Shown here in pieces: positions 47,157 through 57,368 of a DNA stretch of 64,000 nucleotides; the stretch's first letter is position 1, and the number at the start of each line of letters is the position of its first letter. The DNA lies in the NCBI GenBank assembly GCA_015709215.1, contig JACCQN010000001.1, forward strand, positions 1 through 64,000, read 5' to 3'. The DNA is from Bacteroidales bacterium (GTDB taxonomy: Bacteria > Bacteroidota > Bacteroidia > Bacteroidales > F082). The notes beneath the pieces were generated by a model. That model searched no databases and had not been told where the DNA came from. It saw only the letters and a program-made list of their open reading frames with translations. A program made the translations under genes and the position numbers.

Positions 47157-48032
47157 ATGATTCAAGACTTTCTGCGTTATCTGGAAACCGAAAAAAGAGC
47201 TGCTGCTCTAACCGTAAAAAGCTATGCTTCTGATTTAAAAAGTTTTGAAGCATATGTTCACGAAAATTTTGAGCATGAATCTTTGCAGCATATCAAGAAA
47301 TCGGTAATACGTTCCTATACAGTTCATCTCAGTAAGAGTAAACTTGAGCCGCGATCAATAAATAGAAAACTATCCGCCATTAGGGCTTTCTATCGTTTTT
47401 TGGAACAACGCCACCAGCTTAATGATAATCCGGCTGCTACACTAAAATCACTCAAAACGTCAAAAAAGGTGCCCGACTTTATCCCCCAAAACCTGCTGGA
47501 AACAATTCAAAATGAAATACCTCATGATTTTACAGGTTTAAGAGATTTCGTTATTTTTGAATTGCTTTATCAAACGGGAATACGTCGTGCAGAATTATGC
47601 CAGCTTAAAGACAAATCCATCGATTTCAGCTCTGCCCTCATTAAAGTGCATGGCAAAAGAAATAAAGAGCGACTTATACCGTTTGGATTTAAATTAGCTG
47701 CATTAATGAAAACTTATCAGGAAAAACGTAATGCTCATTTCAATAGCGAACATTTTGAAAGTTTTATTGTAAGTAACAAAGCTGGTGCATGCTATCCCCA
47801 ACTCGTTAGACGTGCAGTAGCTTCAAGTGTTGTAGCCATTTCTGGTAAACTTAAAATAAGTCCTCACACCCTGCGTCATACTTTTGCCACTCATCTGCTG
47901 AATAACGGAGCCGATTTGCTGGCCATAAAGGAACTGCTTGGCCACAGCTCCCTCGAAGCCACACAAGTTTATACACACAATACGATAGATCATCTAAAGA
48001 AAATTCACCATCAAGCCCACCCGTTGGGTTAA
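47157..48032 (+). CDS. Tyrosine recombinase XerC/XerD type
   Basis: From the ATG at 47157 this is a 291-residue site-specific recombinase. The N-terminal SAM-like DNA-binding region (IQDFLRYLETEKRAAALTVKSYASDL) is followed by the catalytic domain with all active-site residues: R143 (TGIRR), K167 (HGKRNKER), H237 and R240 (HTLRHTFATHLL), H263 (LGHSS) and Tyr272 (TQVYTH). Xer proteins resolve chromosome dimers at dif with FtsK. This position between rpsU and hpf is typical for Bacteroidota. Whether it is the XerC or XerD partner cannot be decided from this window. Confidence 0.95.
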   Translation: MIQDFLRYLETEKRAAALTVKSYASDLKSFEAYVHENFEHESLQHIKKSVIRSYTVHLSKSKLEPRSINRKLSAIRAFYRFLEQRHQLNDNPAATLKSLKTSKKVPDFIPQNLLETIQNEIPHDFTGLRDFVIFELLYQTGIRRAELCQLKDKSIDFSSALIKVHGKRNKERLIPFGFKLAALMKTYQEKRNAHFNSEHFESFIVSNKAGACYPQLVRRAVASSVVAISGKLKISPHTLRHTFATHLLNNGADLLAIKELLGHSSLEATQVYTHNTIDHLKKIHHQAHPLG

Positions 48033-48041
48033 CTAAATAAT

Positions 48042-48051
48042 AAAAGGAGGT
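48042..48051 (+). promoter_or_regulatory. Strong Shine-Dalgarno site for hpf
   Basis: AAAAGGAGGT ends 5 bp before the ATG at 48057. It is the most complete match to the anti-Shine-Dalgarno in this window, in a phylum that mostly does without. Confidence 0.8.
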
Positions 48052-48056
48052 ATATT

Positions 48057-48353
48057 ATGAAAGTAAACATTAATGCCGTGCATTTTAAGGCAGATCAAAA
48101 GTTAGAAAATTTTATCACAAACAAAATCGAAAAACTTTCGAACAAACACACCGAAGTAATTGGCTCTGAAGTAACATTAAAGCTGGAAAACACTGACGTT
48201 CCCGACAACAAAATCACTGAAATCAGAATTTTATTAAAGGGTAATGATCTATTTGCCAGCAAACAAAGTAAATCGTTCGAAGAAGCAGCCGATGCTGCAA
48301 TTGACGCCTTAAAAAAACAGCTTGAAAAGCATAAAGGTAAATTCACTAAATAA
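48057..48353 (+). CDS. hpf: Ribosome hibernation-promoting factor, short form
   Basis: The 98-residue protein is of the HPF/YfiA family (NAVHFKADQKLENFITNKIEKLSN, then EEAADAAIDALKKQLEKHK). It binds the 30S decoding centre during starvation and blocks tRNA and mRNA binding. Its length is that of short HPF without the C-terminal dimerisation domain. It follows the recombinase gene by 24 bp and carries a strong Shine-Dalgarno site at 48042-48051. A long-range inverted repeat lies just downstream. Confidence 0.95.
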   Translation: MKVNINAVHFKADQKLENFITNKIEKLSNKHTEVIGSEVTLKLENTDVPDNKITEIRILLKGNDLFASKQSKSFEEAADAAIDALKKQLEKHKGKFTK

Positions 48354-48376
48354 TATATAACATTTACGCCTAACAA

Positions 48377-48459
48377 AATCGCTTGCCTGCGCAAATCAAA
48401 GCCTACAAGGTTTTTTTAGCTGATAAAAATTATTAACCGCATTAAACAGGCAAGCGATT
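48377..48459. repeat. 13-bp inverted repeat with 57-nt loop
   Basis: aatcgcttgcctg at 48377-48389 is the exact complement of caggcaagcgatt at 48447-48459. A T-rich tail (ctgttttttaaac) follows. It may be a large-loop terminator of hpf or a small structured RNA. Confidence 0.7.
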
Positions 48460-48546
48460 ACTGTTTTTTAAACCTACATATACAATTGATTTACAGTGCA
48501 TTTACATAACCCAAGATAATTTTATCTTACTTTTTCATAAATTTAC

Positions 48547-48577
48547 TTGGTGGATAAAATTAAACTGTCTATTTTTG
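48547..48577 (+). promoter_or_regulatory. Promoter of the tRNA-tuf transcript
   Basis: TTG (48547-48549) and TATTTTTG (48570-48577) separated by 20 bp match the Bacteroidota promoter consensus. They lie about 52 bp upstream of the first tRNA. Confidence 0.75.
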
Positions 48578-48628
48578 CAGACCTTTTTGGAACCCATGAA
48601 GGTAACTAAAAACGTTCTTTTTACACTA

Positions 48629-48702
48629 GCCGGTGTAGCTCAGTTGGCCAGAGCAGCTGATTTGTAATCAGCTGGTCGGGGGTTCGAATCCCTCCACCGG
48701 CT
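48629..48702 (+). tRNA. tRNA-Thr (TGT)
   Basis: Acceptor GCCGGTG/CACCGGC with discriminator T, anticodon stem GCTGA/TCAGC, loop TTTGTAA (anticodon TGT), T arm GGGGG-TTCGAAT-CCCTC. CCA not encoded. 74 nt. Confidence 0.95.
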
Positions 48703-48727
48703 CATGTAAGTTTACTGTAAAATCCAG

Positions 48728-48809
48728 GGGGGAGTACCAGAGCGGTCAAATGGGGCAGACTGTAAATCTGTTGGCGCAGCCTTCGGAGGTTCGAATCCTT
48801 CCTCCCCCA
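48728..48809 (+). tRNA. tRNA-Tyr (GTA)
   Basis: Class II tRNA of 82 nt with a long variable arm. Acceptor GGGGGAG/CTCCCCC with discriminator A, anticodon stem GCAGA/TCTGT, loop CTGTAAA (anticodon GTA). Confidence 0.95.
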
Positions 48810-48818
48810 CTGCTTTAA

Positions 48819-48891
48819 GCGGGAATAGCTCATTTGGTAGAGCGACAGCCTTCCAAGCTGTAGGTGGCCGGTTCGAGCCCGGTTTCCCGCT
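48819..48891 (+). tRNA. tRNA-Gly (TCC)
   Basis: Acceptor GCGGGAA/TTCCCGC with discriminator T, anticodon stem ACAGC/GCTGT, loop CTTCCAA (anticodon TCC). 73 nt; 9 bp after tRNA-Tyr. Confidence 0.95.
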
Positions 48892-48896
48892 CAATT

Positions 48897-48968
48897 GCCG
48901 ATGTAGCTCAGGGGTAGAGCACTTCCTTGGTAAGGAAGGGGTCATGAGTTCAAATCTCATCATTGGCT
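48897..48968 (+). tRNA. tRNA-Thr (GGT)
   Basis: Acceptor GCCGATG/CATTGGC with one G-U pair and discriminator T, anticodon stem CTTCC/GGAAG, loop TTGGTAA (anticodon GGT). 72 nt; lies 45 bp upstream of tuf. Confidence 0.95.
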
Positions 48969-49013
48969 CAAGTAAAATTCATTACAAAACACCTTAAATA
49001 AAACAAAGTAGAT

Positions 49014-50201
49014 ATGGCTAAAGAAAAATTTGAAAGGTCCAAGCCACACGTTAACATTGGAACTATTGGTCACGTTGACCACGGTAAAACTACGCTCACA
49101 GCTGCTATTACGCTCTGTTTGGCTGACAAAGGATTATCTGAATATAAATCTTTTGACTCCATTGATGCTGCTCCTGAAGAAAAAGAAAGGGGTATTACTA
49201 TTAATACGGCTCACGTAGAGTACCAAACAGAAAAACGTCACTACGCGCACGTTGACTGTCCCGGTCACGCCGACTATGTTAAAAACATGGTAACCGGTGC
49301 TGCCCAAATGGACGGTGCAATTATCGTTGTTGCCGCTACTGATGGCCCTATGCCACAAACCCGTGAGCACATCCTGCTCGCTCGTCAGGTTGGCGTGCCT
49401 CGTTTAGTGGTTTTTATGAACAAAGTTGACCTCGTTGACGATGAAGAGTTGCTCGATCTCGTTGAAATGGAAATCAGAGACCTGCTCACGTTCTATCAAT
49501 TTGATGGTGACAACACTCCTGTTATTCGGGGTTCTGCTCTTGGTGGTCTTAACAAAGAACCAAAATGGGTAGAAAAAATCTATGAACTCATGGATGCCTG
49601 TGACGAATGGATTCCGCTTCCTGAACGTGATCAGGACAAACCATTTCTTATGCCTATTGAGGACGTGTTCTCAATAACTGGCCGTGGAACGGTTGCTACA
49701 GGCAGAATCGAAACAGGTATAATCAACACCGGTGATCCGGTAGATATTATTGGTATGGGTGCCGAAAAACTCAAATCAGTTGTTACTGGTGTTGAGATGT
49801 TCCGTAAAATCCTCGACCGCGGTGAAGCTGGCGATAATGCCGGTCTGTTGCTCCGTGGTATCGATAAAGATGAAATCCGTCGTGGTATGGTAATTGCTGC
49901 ACCTGGTTCTGTTAAACCACATGCTCACTTCAAAGCAGAGGTTTATATCCTGAAAAAAGAAGAAGGTGGCCGTCACACTCCATTCCACAACAAATATCGG
50001 CCACAGTTCTATTTCAGAACAACTGACGTCACAGGTGAAATTGTGCTTCCGGAAGGCGTTGAAATGGTAATGCCTGGCGACAACCTCACTATCGAAGTAA
50101 AATTGATTGCTGATATCGCTATGAATAAAGGATTGCGTTTCGCTATCCGTGAAGGTGGCCGCACAGTTGGAGCTGGTCAGGTAACTGAAATTCTGGAATA
50201 A
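49014..50201 (+). CDS. tuf: Elongation factor Tu
   Basis: The 395-residue GTPase delivers aminoacyl-tRNA to the ribosome. G motifs are complete: GHVDHGKT (19-26), switch I EERGITI-type EKERGITI (56-63), DCPGH (81-85) and NKVD (136-139). Domains II and III are full length and highly conserved ([26 protein letters not shown]). It follows the four-tRNA cluster and is followed by a hairpin and tRNA-Trp, as in other Bacteroidota. No Shine-Dalgarno site is visible before the ATG. Confidence 0.99.
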   Translation: MAKEKFERSKPHVNIGTIGHVDHGKTTLTAAITLCLADKGLSEYKSFDSIDAAPEEKERGITINTAHVEYQTEKRHYAHVDCPGHADYVKNMVTGAAQMDGAIIVVAATDGPMPQTREHILLARQVGVPRLVVFMNKVDLVDDEELLDLVEMEIRDLLTFYQFDGDNTPVIRGSALGGLNKEPKWVEKIYELMDACDEWIPLPERDQDKPFLMPIEDVFSITGRGTVATGRIETGIINTGDPVDIIGMGAEKLKSVVTGVEMFRKILDRGEAGDNAGLLLRGIDKDEIRRGMVIAAPGSVKPHAHFKAEVYILKKEEGGRHTPFHNKYRPQFYFRTTDVTGEIVLPEGVEMVMPGDNLTIEVKLIADIAMNKGLRFAIREGGRTVGAGQVTEILE

Positions 50202-50230
50202 AAAGTGATTATTCACAATATTTAGTGATC

Positions 50231-50265
50231 AAAAGGTATCCTTCCAAAATTGGGAGATACCTTTT
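50231..50265 (+). terminator. Hairpin terminator or attenuator after tuf
   Basis: aaaaggtatc (50231-50240) pairs exactly with gatacctttt (50256-50265), with an inner ccaa/ttgg extension. It lies between tuf and tRNA-Trp and could lower read-through into secE-nusG. Confidence 0.7.
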
Positions 50266-50276
50266 GAACACTTCAC

Positions 50277-50349
50277 ACGGGTGTAGCTCAATTGGTAGAG
50301 TAGCGGTCTCCAAAACCGTTGGTTGTGGGTTCGATTCCTACCACCCGTG
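50277..50349 (+). tRNA. tRNA-Trp (CCA)
   Basis: Acceptor ACGGGTG/CACCCGT with discriminator G, anticodon stem GCGGT/ACCGT, loop CTCCAAA (anticodon CCA), T arm GTGGG-TTCGATT-CCTAC. 73 nt; its 3' end is 20 bp before secE. CCA tail not encoded. Confidence 0.95.
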
Positions 50350-50369
50350 CAACTAAAAGTTTAGATTCA

Positions 50370-50567
50370 ATGTCAAAGATTAGTATTGTAAACTACGTAA
50401 AAGAAAGTTACACCGAATTGATGCAAAAGGTGTCATGGCCCACATGGAATGAGCTTCAAAGTAGTGCTATAGTGGTATCCATTGCTTCCCTGATAATTGC
50501 CCTTGTGGTATTTCTGATGGATAAATCTTTCCAGACAATTCTCAATAGTTTTTATAAACTTTTTTAA
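50370..50567 (+). CDS. secE: Preprotein translocase subunit SecE
   Basis: The 65-residue protein is the single-spanning SecE of the SecYEG channel. It has the amphipathic conserved segment ESYTELMQKVSWPTWNEL followed by one membrane helix (IVVSIASLIIALVVFLM). I use the ATG at 50370; the longer frame from 50319 would overlap the tRNA-Trp gene. It is followed by nusG after 56 bp. Confidence 0.95.
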   Translation: MSKISIVNYVKESYTELMQKVSWPTWNELQSSAIVVSIASLIIALVVFLMDKSFQTILNSFYKLF

Positions 50568-50623
50568 GATGTCGGGATTTGAATCTAAGTGTGCATTAGC
50601 TAACTCTCAAGTTTTTAACCAGC

Positions 50624-51169
50624 ATGAGTGAACCAGTAGAAAAAAAATGGTATGTAATCCGTGCGATCAGTGGAAAGGAAAAAAAGGTAAAAGAATACCT
50701 TGAATCCGAAATCAATCGCATGGGATTGCATTCACAGATTTCCCAGGTGCTCATACCAACTGAGAAGATATATCAGATTCGTAAAGGGAAAAAGATTAGT
50801 AAAGAACGAAACTATTTTCCGGGTTACGTTTTGATTGAAGCCGTTCTCACAGGTGAAATCCCGCATATCATTAAGAATATTCCTAATGTAATCGGATTTC
50901 TGGGAACAAAGGGAGAAGCTGATCCGCTGCGTCCGTCAGAAGTGAACCGAATACTTGGAAAAGTTGATGAATTGGCCGAAATGGGCGAAGAAGTTAACAT
51001 TCCTTTTATTATTGGCGAAACTGTTACTGTTACCGACGGACCGTTCAACAGTTTTAGTGGTGTGATCGAAGAGATTAATGAAGAAAAGAAAAAACTGAAG
51101 GTTATGGTAAAAATCTTTGGTCGCAAAACACCACTTGAACTCAGTTTTATGCAAGTGGAAAAAGAATAA
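50624..51169 (+). CDS. nusG: Transcription termination/antitermination factor NusG
   Basis: The 181-residue protein has the NGN domain (KKWYVIRAISGKEKKVKEYL, then FPGYVLIEA, GFLGTKGEADPL) and a C-terminal KOW domain (GETVTVTDGPFNSFSGVIEE). NusG binds RNA polymerase, suppresses pausing and couples it to Rho or ribosomes. It sits between secE and rplK in the usual order. Confidence 0.98.
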   Translation: MSEPVEKKWYVIRAISGKEKKVKEYLESEINRMGLHSQISQVLIPTEKIYQIRKGKKISKERNYFPGYVLIEAVLTGEIPHIIKNIPNVIGFLGTKGEADPLRPSEVNRILGKVDELAEMGEEVNIPFIIGETVTVTDGPFNSFSGVIEEINEEKKKLKVMVKIFGRKTPLELSFMQVEKE

Positions 51170-51221
51170 TTAGCAGGATGCACTAAACTTCCTGATTAAC
51201 GATTTAATTAAGGATTAAACA

Positions 51222-51668
51222 ATGGCAAAAGAAGTAAGCGGATTAATTAAACTGCAAATCAAAGGAGGAGCCGCTAACCCCTCTCCACCAGTAGGCCCTG
51301 CATTGGGTTCTAAAGGTGTGAACATCATGGAGTTTTGTAAACAATTCAACGCACGTACACAAGATCAGGCCGGAAAGATTATTCCGGTAATCATTACTGT
51401 GTATAAAGATAAGTCGTTCGATTTTGTGCTCAAAGCACCACCGGTGGCTGTGCAAATCATGGAACTGGCCAAACTCAAGAAAGGCTCTGCAGAGCCTAAC
51501 AGAGCTAAGGTTGGGTCTTTGAGCTGGGATCAGGTTCGGACGATAGCTGAAGATAAGATGAAAGACCTTAATGCTTTCACTGTTGAATCAGCAATGCGTA
51601 TGGTAGCCGGAACAGCACGCAGCATGGGAGTTAAGGTGACCGGCGCTTCACCTTTTGAAAAGAACTAA
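51222..51668 (+). CDS. rplK: Large ribosomal subunit protein uL11
   Basis: The 148-residue protein is uL11, which binds the GTPase-associated region of 23S rRNA. It has [20 protein letters not shown] and the C-terminal RNA-binding helices with [12 protein letters not shown]. It follows nusG by 52 bp and precedes rplA by 51 bp. Confidence 0.99.
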   Translation: MAKEVSGLIKLQIKGGAANPSPPVGPALGSKGVNIMEFCKQFNARTQDQAGKIIPVIITVYKDKSFDFVLKAPPVAVQIMELAKLKKGSAEPNRAKVGSLSWDQVRTIAEDKMKDLNAFTVESAMRMVAGTARSMGVKVTGASPFEKN

Positions 51669-51719
51669 TGAAAATCATTAGTTTGTTGCATTTTGTAGAA
51701 CCTCAAATAACAGCGAAAA

Positions 51720-52421
51720 ATGGCTAAAATTTCTAAACAAAAAAAGGAAGCCCTTGCTAAGTTCGACAAAAGCAAAATTTACTCCTTGAAAGAAGCAGTT
51801 GATATCGTAAAACAAATCACCTACACCAAATTTGACGCTTCAGTTGACCTGAATGTGCGTTTGGGTGTTGACCCACGTAAAGCCAATCAAATGGTTCGCG
51901 GATCAGTTACCCTCCCACACGGTACAGGAAAAACAATGCGCGTTTTGGTGCTCTGCGGCCCCGAAAAAGAACAGGAAGCCAAAGATGCTGGCGCTGACTT
52001 TGTTGGTTTGGACGAATATGTTCAAAAGATCAAAGATGGCTGGACCGATATCGACGTGGTTATCACCACTCCTAACGTAATGCCTAAAGTGGGTGCACTG
52101 GGCCGAATCCTCGGACCACGCGGCTTGATGCCGAACCCCAAAACAGGTACCGTTACCATGGATATAGCCAAAGCAGTTCAGGAAGTAAAGGCTGGTAAAA
52201 TCGATTTCAAGGTTGATAAATATGGAATTATCCATGCAGGAGTGGCTAAAGTAAGTTTTAGCGAAGATAATATTGTTGATAATGCTAAAGAACTTATCAC
52301 TACTATCGTTAAACTGAAACCATCAGCAGCTAAAGGCACTTACGTTAAAAGTATTTACCTGTCCAGCACGATGAGCCCTGGTATTCAAGTTGACTTGAAA
52401 TCAGTAACAGCCAGTAGCTAA
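51720..52421 (+). CDS. rplA: Large ribosomal subunit protein uL1
   Basis: The 233-residue protein is uL1 of the L1 stalk ([34 protein letters not shown]). In many bacteria uL1 also represses translation of the rplK-rplA mRNA; I did not find a recognisable mimic site in the short leader here. rplJ starts 19 bp later. Confidence 0.99.
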   Translation: MAKISKQKKEALAKFDKSKIYSLKEAVDIVKQITYTKFDASVDLNVRLGVDPRKANQMVRGSVTLPHGTGKTMRVLVLCGPEKEQEAKDAGADFVGLDEYVQKIKDGWTDIDVVITTPNVMPKVGALGRILGPRGLMPNPKTGTVTMDIAKAVQEVKAGKIDFKVDKYGIIHAGVAKVSFSEDNIVDNAKELITTIVKLKPSAAKGTYVKSIYLSSTMSPGIQVDLKSVTASS

Positions 52422-52440
52422 CTAAAAGGAAGTTAACGAC

Positions 52441-52962
52441 ATGAGAAAAGAAGAAAAGCAAGCGGTCATTGAATCTATGACGCAGCAACTTAATGAGAAC
52501 AACAACTTCTACCTGGCAGATATCTCCGAACTGAATGCCGAAAAAACCAGTCAGCTTCGTAGAATTTGCTTTAAAAATGATGTGAAGCTTGTGGTTGTTA
52601 AAAATACTTTGCTGCGTAAAGCAATGGAGAATGCCGGTAAAGAATACAGCGAACTGTACGACATTCTCAAAGGTGCTACCTCGGTAATGTTTGCCGAAGC
52701 AGGTAATGCACCGGCAAAACTGATCAAAGAGTTTCGTAAAACCTCAGATAAACCCATTCTTAAAGGTGCTTATATTGAAGAGGCTGTCTATATTGGCGAC
52801 AACCAACTTGATTTTCTTACAAGCATCAAATCTAAGAATGAACTTATTGCCGATCTTATTGCATTATTGCAGTCTCCGGTTAAAAACGTGGTTGGCGCAT
52901 TGCAGTCGGGCGGTCATAAATTGAGCGGAATATTGCAAACTCTTTCAGAAAAATCAGAATAG
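52441..52962 (+). CDS. rplJ: Large ribosomal subunit protein uL10
   Basis: The 173-residue protein is uL10, which anchors the bL12 dimers to the stalk (FYLADISELNAEKTSQLRR, VVKNTLLRKAM, and the C-terminal helix with LQSGGHKLSGILQTLSEK). The leader carries a moderate Shine-Dalgarno-like AAAGGAAG. It overlaps nothing; rplL follows after 65 bp. Confidence 0.99.
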   Translation: MRKEEKQAVIESMTQQLNENNNFYLADISELNAEKTSQLRRICFKNDVKLVVVKNTLLRKAMENAGKEYSELYDILKGATSVMFAEAGNAPAKLIKEFRKTSDKPILKGAYIEEAVYIGDNQLDFLTSIKSKNELIADLIALLQSPVKNVVGALQSGGHKLSGILQTLSEKSE

Positions 52963-53027
52963 TCTTAAAGAATGATTAGCATTCAAGCAAAATAACAAAT
53001 TGTAAAATCACTTAAACCGAAAATAAA

Positions 53028-53405
53028 ATGGCAGATTTGAAAGCTTTCGCAGAGCAATTAGTAAATCTTACTGTTAAAGAAGTCAATGAATTGGCTGGAA
53101 TCCTAAAAGATGAATATGGTATCGAACCAGCAGCTGCTGCTGCTGTTGTTGCTGCTCCTGGTGCTGGTGCCGAAGCCGCTGCAGAAGAAGAGCAAACTTC
53201 ATTCGACGTAATCCTGAAATCAGCTGGTGCTTCTAAACTCGCAGTAGTTAAATTGGTTAAAGAACTCACCAGCCTTGGTTTGAAAGAAGCCAAAGAGCTG
53301 GTTGATTCATCACCTAAGGCAATTAAAGAAGGTGTTACCAAAGAAGAAGCCAATGCACTTAAATCTCAACTTGAAGAAGCTGGTGCAGAGGTTGAAGTTA
53401 AGTAA
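53028..53405 (+). CDS. rplL: Large ribosomal subunit protein bL12
   Basis: The 125-residue protein is bL12 with the N-terminal dimerisation region ([21 protein letters not shown]), an Ala/Gly/Glu-rich hinge (about 37-60) and the C-terminal factor-binding domain ([20 protein letters not shown]). It recruits translation GTPases. It is followed by an attenuator-like hairpin before rpoB. Confidence 0.99.
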   Translation: MADLKAFAEQLVNLTVKEVNELAGILKDEYGIEPAAAAAVVAAPGAGAEAAAEEEQTSFDVILKSAGASKLAVVKLVKELTSLGLKEAKELVDSSPKAIKEGVTKEEANALKSQLEEAGAEVEVK

Positions 53406-53438
53406 GAAGGATTATTTTCTACAAAACATCTGGCAATC

Positions 53439-53470
53439 AACCTCTATCTCAGCTTTATGAGGTAGAGGTT
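53439..53470 (+). terminator. Hairpin between rplL and rpoB
   Basis: aacctctatctc (53439-53450) pairs with gaggtagaggtt (53459-53470) over 12 bp with one G-U pair and an 8-base loop, followed by a short T run. It is placed like the partial terminators that set the ratio of ribosomal protein to RNA polymerase synthesis in other bacteria. Confidence 0.7.
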
Positions 53471-53518
53471 TTGCGCCTGTTTTGTGGTTTGGTTATAATT
53501 TCTTTTTATTCTTACCCT

Positions 53519-53535
53519 GTCTGCCCCTGGCAGAC
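53519..53535 (+). promoter_or_regulatory. Short GC-rich hairpin in the rpoB leader
   Basis: gtctgcc (53519-53525) pairs perfectly with ggcagac (53529-53535) around a three-base loop. It ends 17 bp before the TTG start of rpoB and may affect initiation. Confidence 0.5.
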
Positions 53536-53552
53536 ATCAAAAACTTAAAACC

Positions 53553-56500
53553 TTGGCAGAAAAAACTTCGGAAAGAATCAGTTTCGCATCAACCGGATAT
53601 CATTTAGATTACCCGGATTTTTTGGATATTCAGCTACAATCTTTTCAGGACTTTTTCCAGTTGGAAACCAACCCTGAAAACCGAAAAAATGAAGGCCTCT
53701 TTAAAGTCTTCGCTGAAAACTTCCCTATTACCGATGCAAGAAATAATTTTGTACTCGAATTTCTCGACTATTTTATCGATCCGCCACGCTACGCTATTGA
53801 GGAGTGTATCGAGCGCGGGCTAACTTACAGCGTGCCGCTGAAAGCCAAGCTAAAACTTTACTGCACCGACCCGGAACACGAAGACTTTGAAACCATCGTT
53901 CAGGATGTTTATCTGGGAATGATTCCTTATATGACTCCAAAAGGCACCTTCGTCGTAAATGGTGCCGAGCGCGTTGTAGTTTCTCAGTTGCACCGCTCGC
54001 CTGGTGTGTTTTTTGGGCAGCATAAACATGCCAACGGCACTACCCTTTTCTCGGCCAGAATTATCCCTTTCAAAGGCTCGTGGATGGAGTTTTCGACCGA
54101 TATCAATAACATAATGTATGCGTATATCGATCGTAAAAAGAAACTTCCGGTAACAACATTGCTTCGTGCAATTGGTTTTGAAACCGACAAAGACATCCTG
54201 GAAATTTTTAACCTGGCCGAAGAAGTTAAAGTAAGTAAGGCCGGACTGAAAAGGGTGCTGGGTCGCAAACTCGCCGCACGCGTTGTTCGGTCGTGGATAG
54301 AAGATTTTGTTGATGAAGATACCGGTGAGGTAGTATCAATTGAACGTAATGAGGTAATTATTGAACGGGAAACCTTACTCGATAACGAACATATCGACCT
54401 CATTGTCGATTCAGGCGTGAAAACGGTTTTGCTTCATCGTGAAGATTTCAACACTGCTGAATACGCTATCATCTTCAATACGCTTCAAAAAGATACTGCA
54501 AACTCTGAGAAAGAAGCTGTTGAGTTTATCTACAGACAACTTCGTAACGCAGAGCCTCCTGATGAAGAAACAGCTCGTGGTATTATCGAGAAATTGTTTT
54601 TCTCCGATAAACGATATGATTTAGGCGAAGTAGGCCGCTACCGGATAAATCGTAAACTGAATCTGTCTATAGCCGATGACACTAAGGTTCTGACAAAAGA
54701 AGATATTATCTCAATCATCAAATATTTGATCGAGCTTGCTAACAACAAAACTGAAGTGGACGACATTGACCACCTTAGCAACAGACGTATCCGTACGGTT
54801 GGCGAACAACTTTACAGTCAGTTTGGTGTGGGTTTGGCTCGTATGGCTCGTACTATTCGCGAACGTATGAATGTACGCGATAATGAAGTGTTTACACCAA
54901 CCGACCTGATCAACGCCAAAACTTTATCTTCCGTAATCAACTCTTTCTTTGGCACTAATCAACTTTCGCAGTTTATGGATCAAACTAATCCGCTGTCGGA
55001 AGTAACTCACAAACGACGCATCTCAGCTCTCGGACCGGGTGGTCTGTCACGCGAACGTGCTGGTTTTGAAGTACGTGATGTTCACTATACTCATTATGGT
55101 CGTCTTTGTACTATCGAAACACCTGAAGGCCCAAATATCGGATTGATTTCCTCGCTGTGCGTTTACGCTAAAATTAATAAACTGGGCTTCATCGAAACAC
55201 CTTACCTCGAAGTTAAAGATGGTAAGGTCGATATGAAAAAAAATCCTGTCTATTTAAGCGCTGAGGAAGAAGAAGATAAAATTATTGCACAGGCAAGTAC
55301 ACCGATTGATAAAACAGGGCATTTCATAGATGAAGACGTAAAAGTTCGTTACCTCGCTGATTACCCTATTATCAACCGTAATAAAGTGGATCTTATAGAC
55401 GTTGCACCAAATCAGATCGCCTCTATTGCTGCTTCGCTCATTCCTTTCCTCGAACATGATGATGCTAACCGCGCACTCATGGGTTCAAACATGATGCGTC
55501 AGGCTGTGCCTTTGATGGTACCTGAAGCTCCAATTGTTGGAACTGGTATCGAAGGATATGTGGCGCGCGATAGCCGTGTTTTGATTCACGCCGAAGGTGA
55601 TGGAGAGGTGTTATTTGTAGATGCTGAAAAAATCACCATCCGCTACAACAGAACTGAAGAGGAGAAACTGGTAAGTTTTGACGATGACATTATAACATAT
55701 CGCCTTACCAAATATGCACGTACAAACCAAAACACCAGCGTTAACCTGAAACCTATCGTAAAACGTGGGCAAACTGTTAAAAAAGGTCAGGTATTATGCG
55801 GAGGTTATGCCACCGAAAATGGCGAGCTGGCTATTGGTCGTAACTTAATGGTAGCTTTCATGCCTTGGAAAGGTTACAACTTTGAGGACGCCATCGTTAT
55901 CAGTGAGAAAATCGTTAAAGAAGACATCTTCACCTCGGTGCATATTGAAGAGTTTAGTCTCGAAGTGCGCGACACAAAACGCGGTATCGAAGAACTCACC
56001 AACGACATCCCTAACGTTAGTGCTGAAGCTACCAAAGACTTGGACGAAAATGGTCTGATACGTATTGGTGCCGAGGTAAACGAAGGTGATATTTTGATCG
56101 GAAAGATTACTCCTAAGGGTGAAAGTGATCCTACGCCTGAAGAGAAACTTTTGAGAGCCATCTTCGGCGATAAAGCCGGTGATGTGAAAAATGCCTCCCT
56201 CAAAGCACCACCATCAATGAAAGGTGTGGTAATTGAAAAGAAGCTTTTCTCAAGAGTTATTAAAGACCGCAAATCCAAAGTAAAAGATAAAGACCTCATC
56301 AGCGAGTTGGATGCTAACCAAAATAAGGAGGCAGCTGTTCTCAAAAATAAGCTGATCGACAAACTCACTGTGCTCCTGAATGGTCGCACCAGCCAGGGGG
56401 TGTTTAACAACTTCAAGGAAGAAGTTGTGCCTAAAAAAGCGAAATTCACGCAGAAAATTTTGCAGGGAATAGATTACAGCACCGTTAATCCAAACAAATG

Positions 56501-57359
56501 GACGACTGACAAGGAGCGTAATGAAATGATCAAGAAATTGATCAACAACTTCAATATCAAGCACAAGGAAATACTCGGCATTTACAACCGTAAAAAGTTC
56601 GTTGCCAGCGTAGGCGATGAGCTTCCAAACGGAATTGTTCAGATGGCCAAAGTATATGTTGCCAAAAAACGTAAGTTAAATATTGGTGATAAAATGGCCG
56701 GTCGTCATGGAAACAAAGGTATTGTAGCACGAATAGTTCGTGAAGAAGACATGCCTTTCCTCGAAGATGGCACGCCAGTTGATATCGTTTTGAATCCACT
56801 TGGTGTACCTTCCCGTATGAACCTCGGACAGATTTATGAAACCGTTTTGGGTTGGGCTGGGAAAAAGCTGGGAGTAAAATTTGCCACTCCTATCTTTGAT
56901 GGTGCTTCAATTGACGAAATCAACAGCTACCTCAAAAAAGCAAACTTACCCGAAAATGGCAGCGTATATTTGTACGACGGTAGTACCGGAGAGCGCTTTG
57001 ATCAACCCGCCACTGTAGGTTACATCTATATGCTGAAACTGCATCATATGGTTGATGATAAGATGCACGCCCGTTCTATCGGACCCTATTCATTGATCAC
57101 ACAGCAGCCATTAGGGGGTAAAGCCCAGTTTGGTGGCCAGCGTTTTGGTGAAATGGAGGTTTGGGCACTTGAAGCTTTCGGAGCCAGCAATATCCTGCAG
57201 GAAATTCTGACTGTTAAGTCGGATGACGTGGTAGGACGTGCCAAGGCATACGAAGCTATCGTAAAAGGCGACAATATGCCTGTGCCCGGAATTCCTGAAT
57301 CTTTCAATGTGCTAATACACGAATTACGAGGCTTAGGTCTCGAAATTACCTTCGACTAA
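53553..57359 (+). CDS. rpoB: RNA polymerase beta subunit (TTG start)
   Basis: The 1268-residue beta subunit is complete. Visible marks are [18 protein letters not shown], the rifampicin region at about 465-530 ([30 protein letters not shown]), [25 protein letters not shown] and the C-terminal [19 protein letters not shown]. The start is a TTG at 53553: it gives the family N-terminus ([22 protein letters not shown]) and no ATG or GTG lies in frame upstream or within the next ~100 codons. A hairpin sits in the leader. rpoC follows after 69 bp. Confidence 0.98.
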   Translation: MAEKTSERISFASTGYHLDYPDFLDIQLQSFQDFFQLETNPENRKNEGLFKVFAENFPITDARNNFVLEFLDYFIDPPRYAIEECIERGLTYSVPLKAKLKLYCTDPEHEDFETIVQDVYLGMIPYMTPKGTFVVNGAERVVVSQLHRSPGVFFGQHKHANGTTLFSARIIPFKGSWMEFSTDINNIMYAYIDRKKKLPVTTLLRAIGFETDKDILEIFNLAEEVKVSKAGLKRVLGRKLAARVVRSWIEDFVDEDTGEVVSIERNEVIIERETLLDNEHIDLIVDSGVKTVLLHREDFNTAEYAIIFNTLQKDTANSEKEAVEFIYRQLRNAEPPDEETARGIIEKLFFSDKRYDLGEVGRYRINRKLNLSIADDTKVLTKEDIISIIKYLIELANNKTEVDDIDHLSNRRIRTVGEQLYSQFGVGLARMARTIRERMNVRDNEVFTPTDLINAKTLSSVINSFFGTNQLSQFMDQTNPLSEVTHKRRISALGPGGLSRERAGFEVRDVHYTHYGRLCTIETPEGPNIGLISSLCVYAKINKLGFIETPYLEVKDGKVDMKKNPVYLSAEEEEDKIIAQASTPIDKTGHFIDEDVKVRYLADYPIINRNKVDLIDVAPNQIASIAASLIPFLEHDDANRALMGSNMMRQAVPLMVPEAPIVGTGIEGYVARDSRVLIHAEGDGEVLFVDAEKITIRYNRTEEEKLVSFDDDIITYRLTKYARTNQNTSVNLKPIVKRGQTVKKGQVLCGGYATENGELAIGRNLMVAFMPWKGYNFEDAIVISEKIVKEDIFTSVHIEEFSLEVRDTKRGIEELTNDIPNVSAEATKDLDENGLIRIGAEVNEGDILIGKITPKGESDPTPEEKLLRAIFGDKAGDVKNASLKAPPSMKGVVIEKKLFSRVIKDRKSKVKDKDLISELDANQNKEAAVLKNKLIDKLTVLLNGRTSQGVFNNFKEEVVPKKAKFTQKILQGIDYSTVNPNKWTTDKERNEMIKKLINNFNIKHKEILGIYNRKKFVASVGDELPNGIVQMAKVYVAKKRKLNIGDKMAGRHGNKGIVARIVREEDMPFLEDGTPVDIVLNPLGVPSRMNLGQIYETVLGWAGKKLGVKFATPIFDGASIDEINSYLKKANLPENGSVYLYDGSTGERFDQPATVGYIYMLKLHHMVDDKMHARSIGPYSLITQQPLGGKAQFGGQRFGEMEVWALEAFGASNILQEILTVKSDDVVGRAKAYEAIVKGDNMPVPGIPESFNVLIHELRGLGLEITFD

Positions 57360-57368
57360 TGAAATCAT

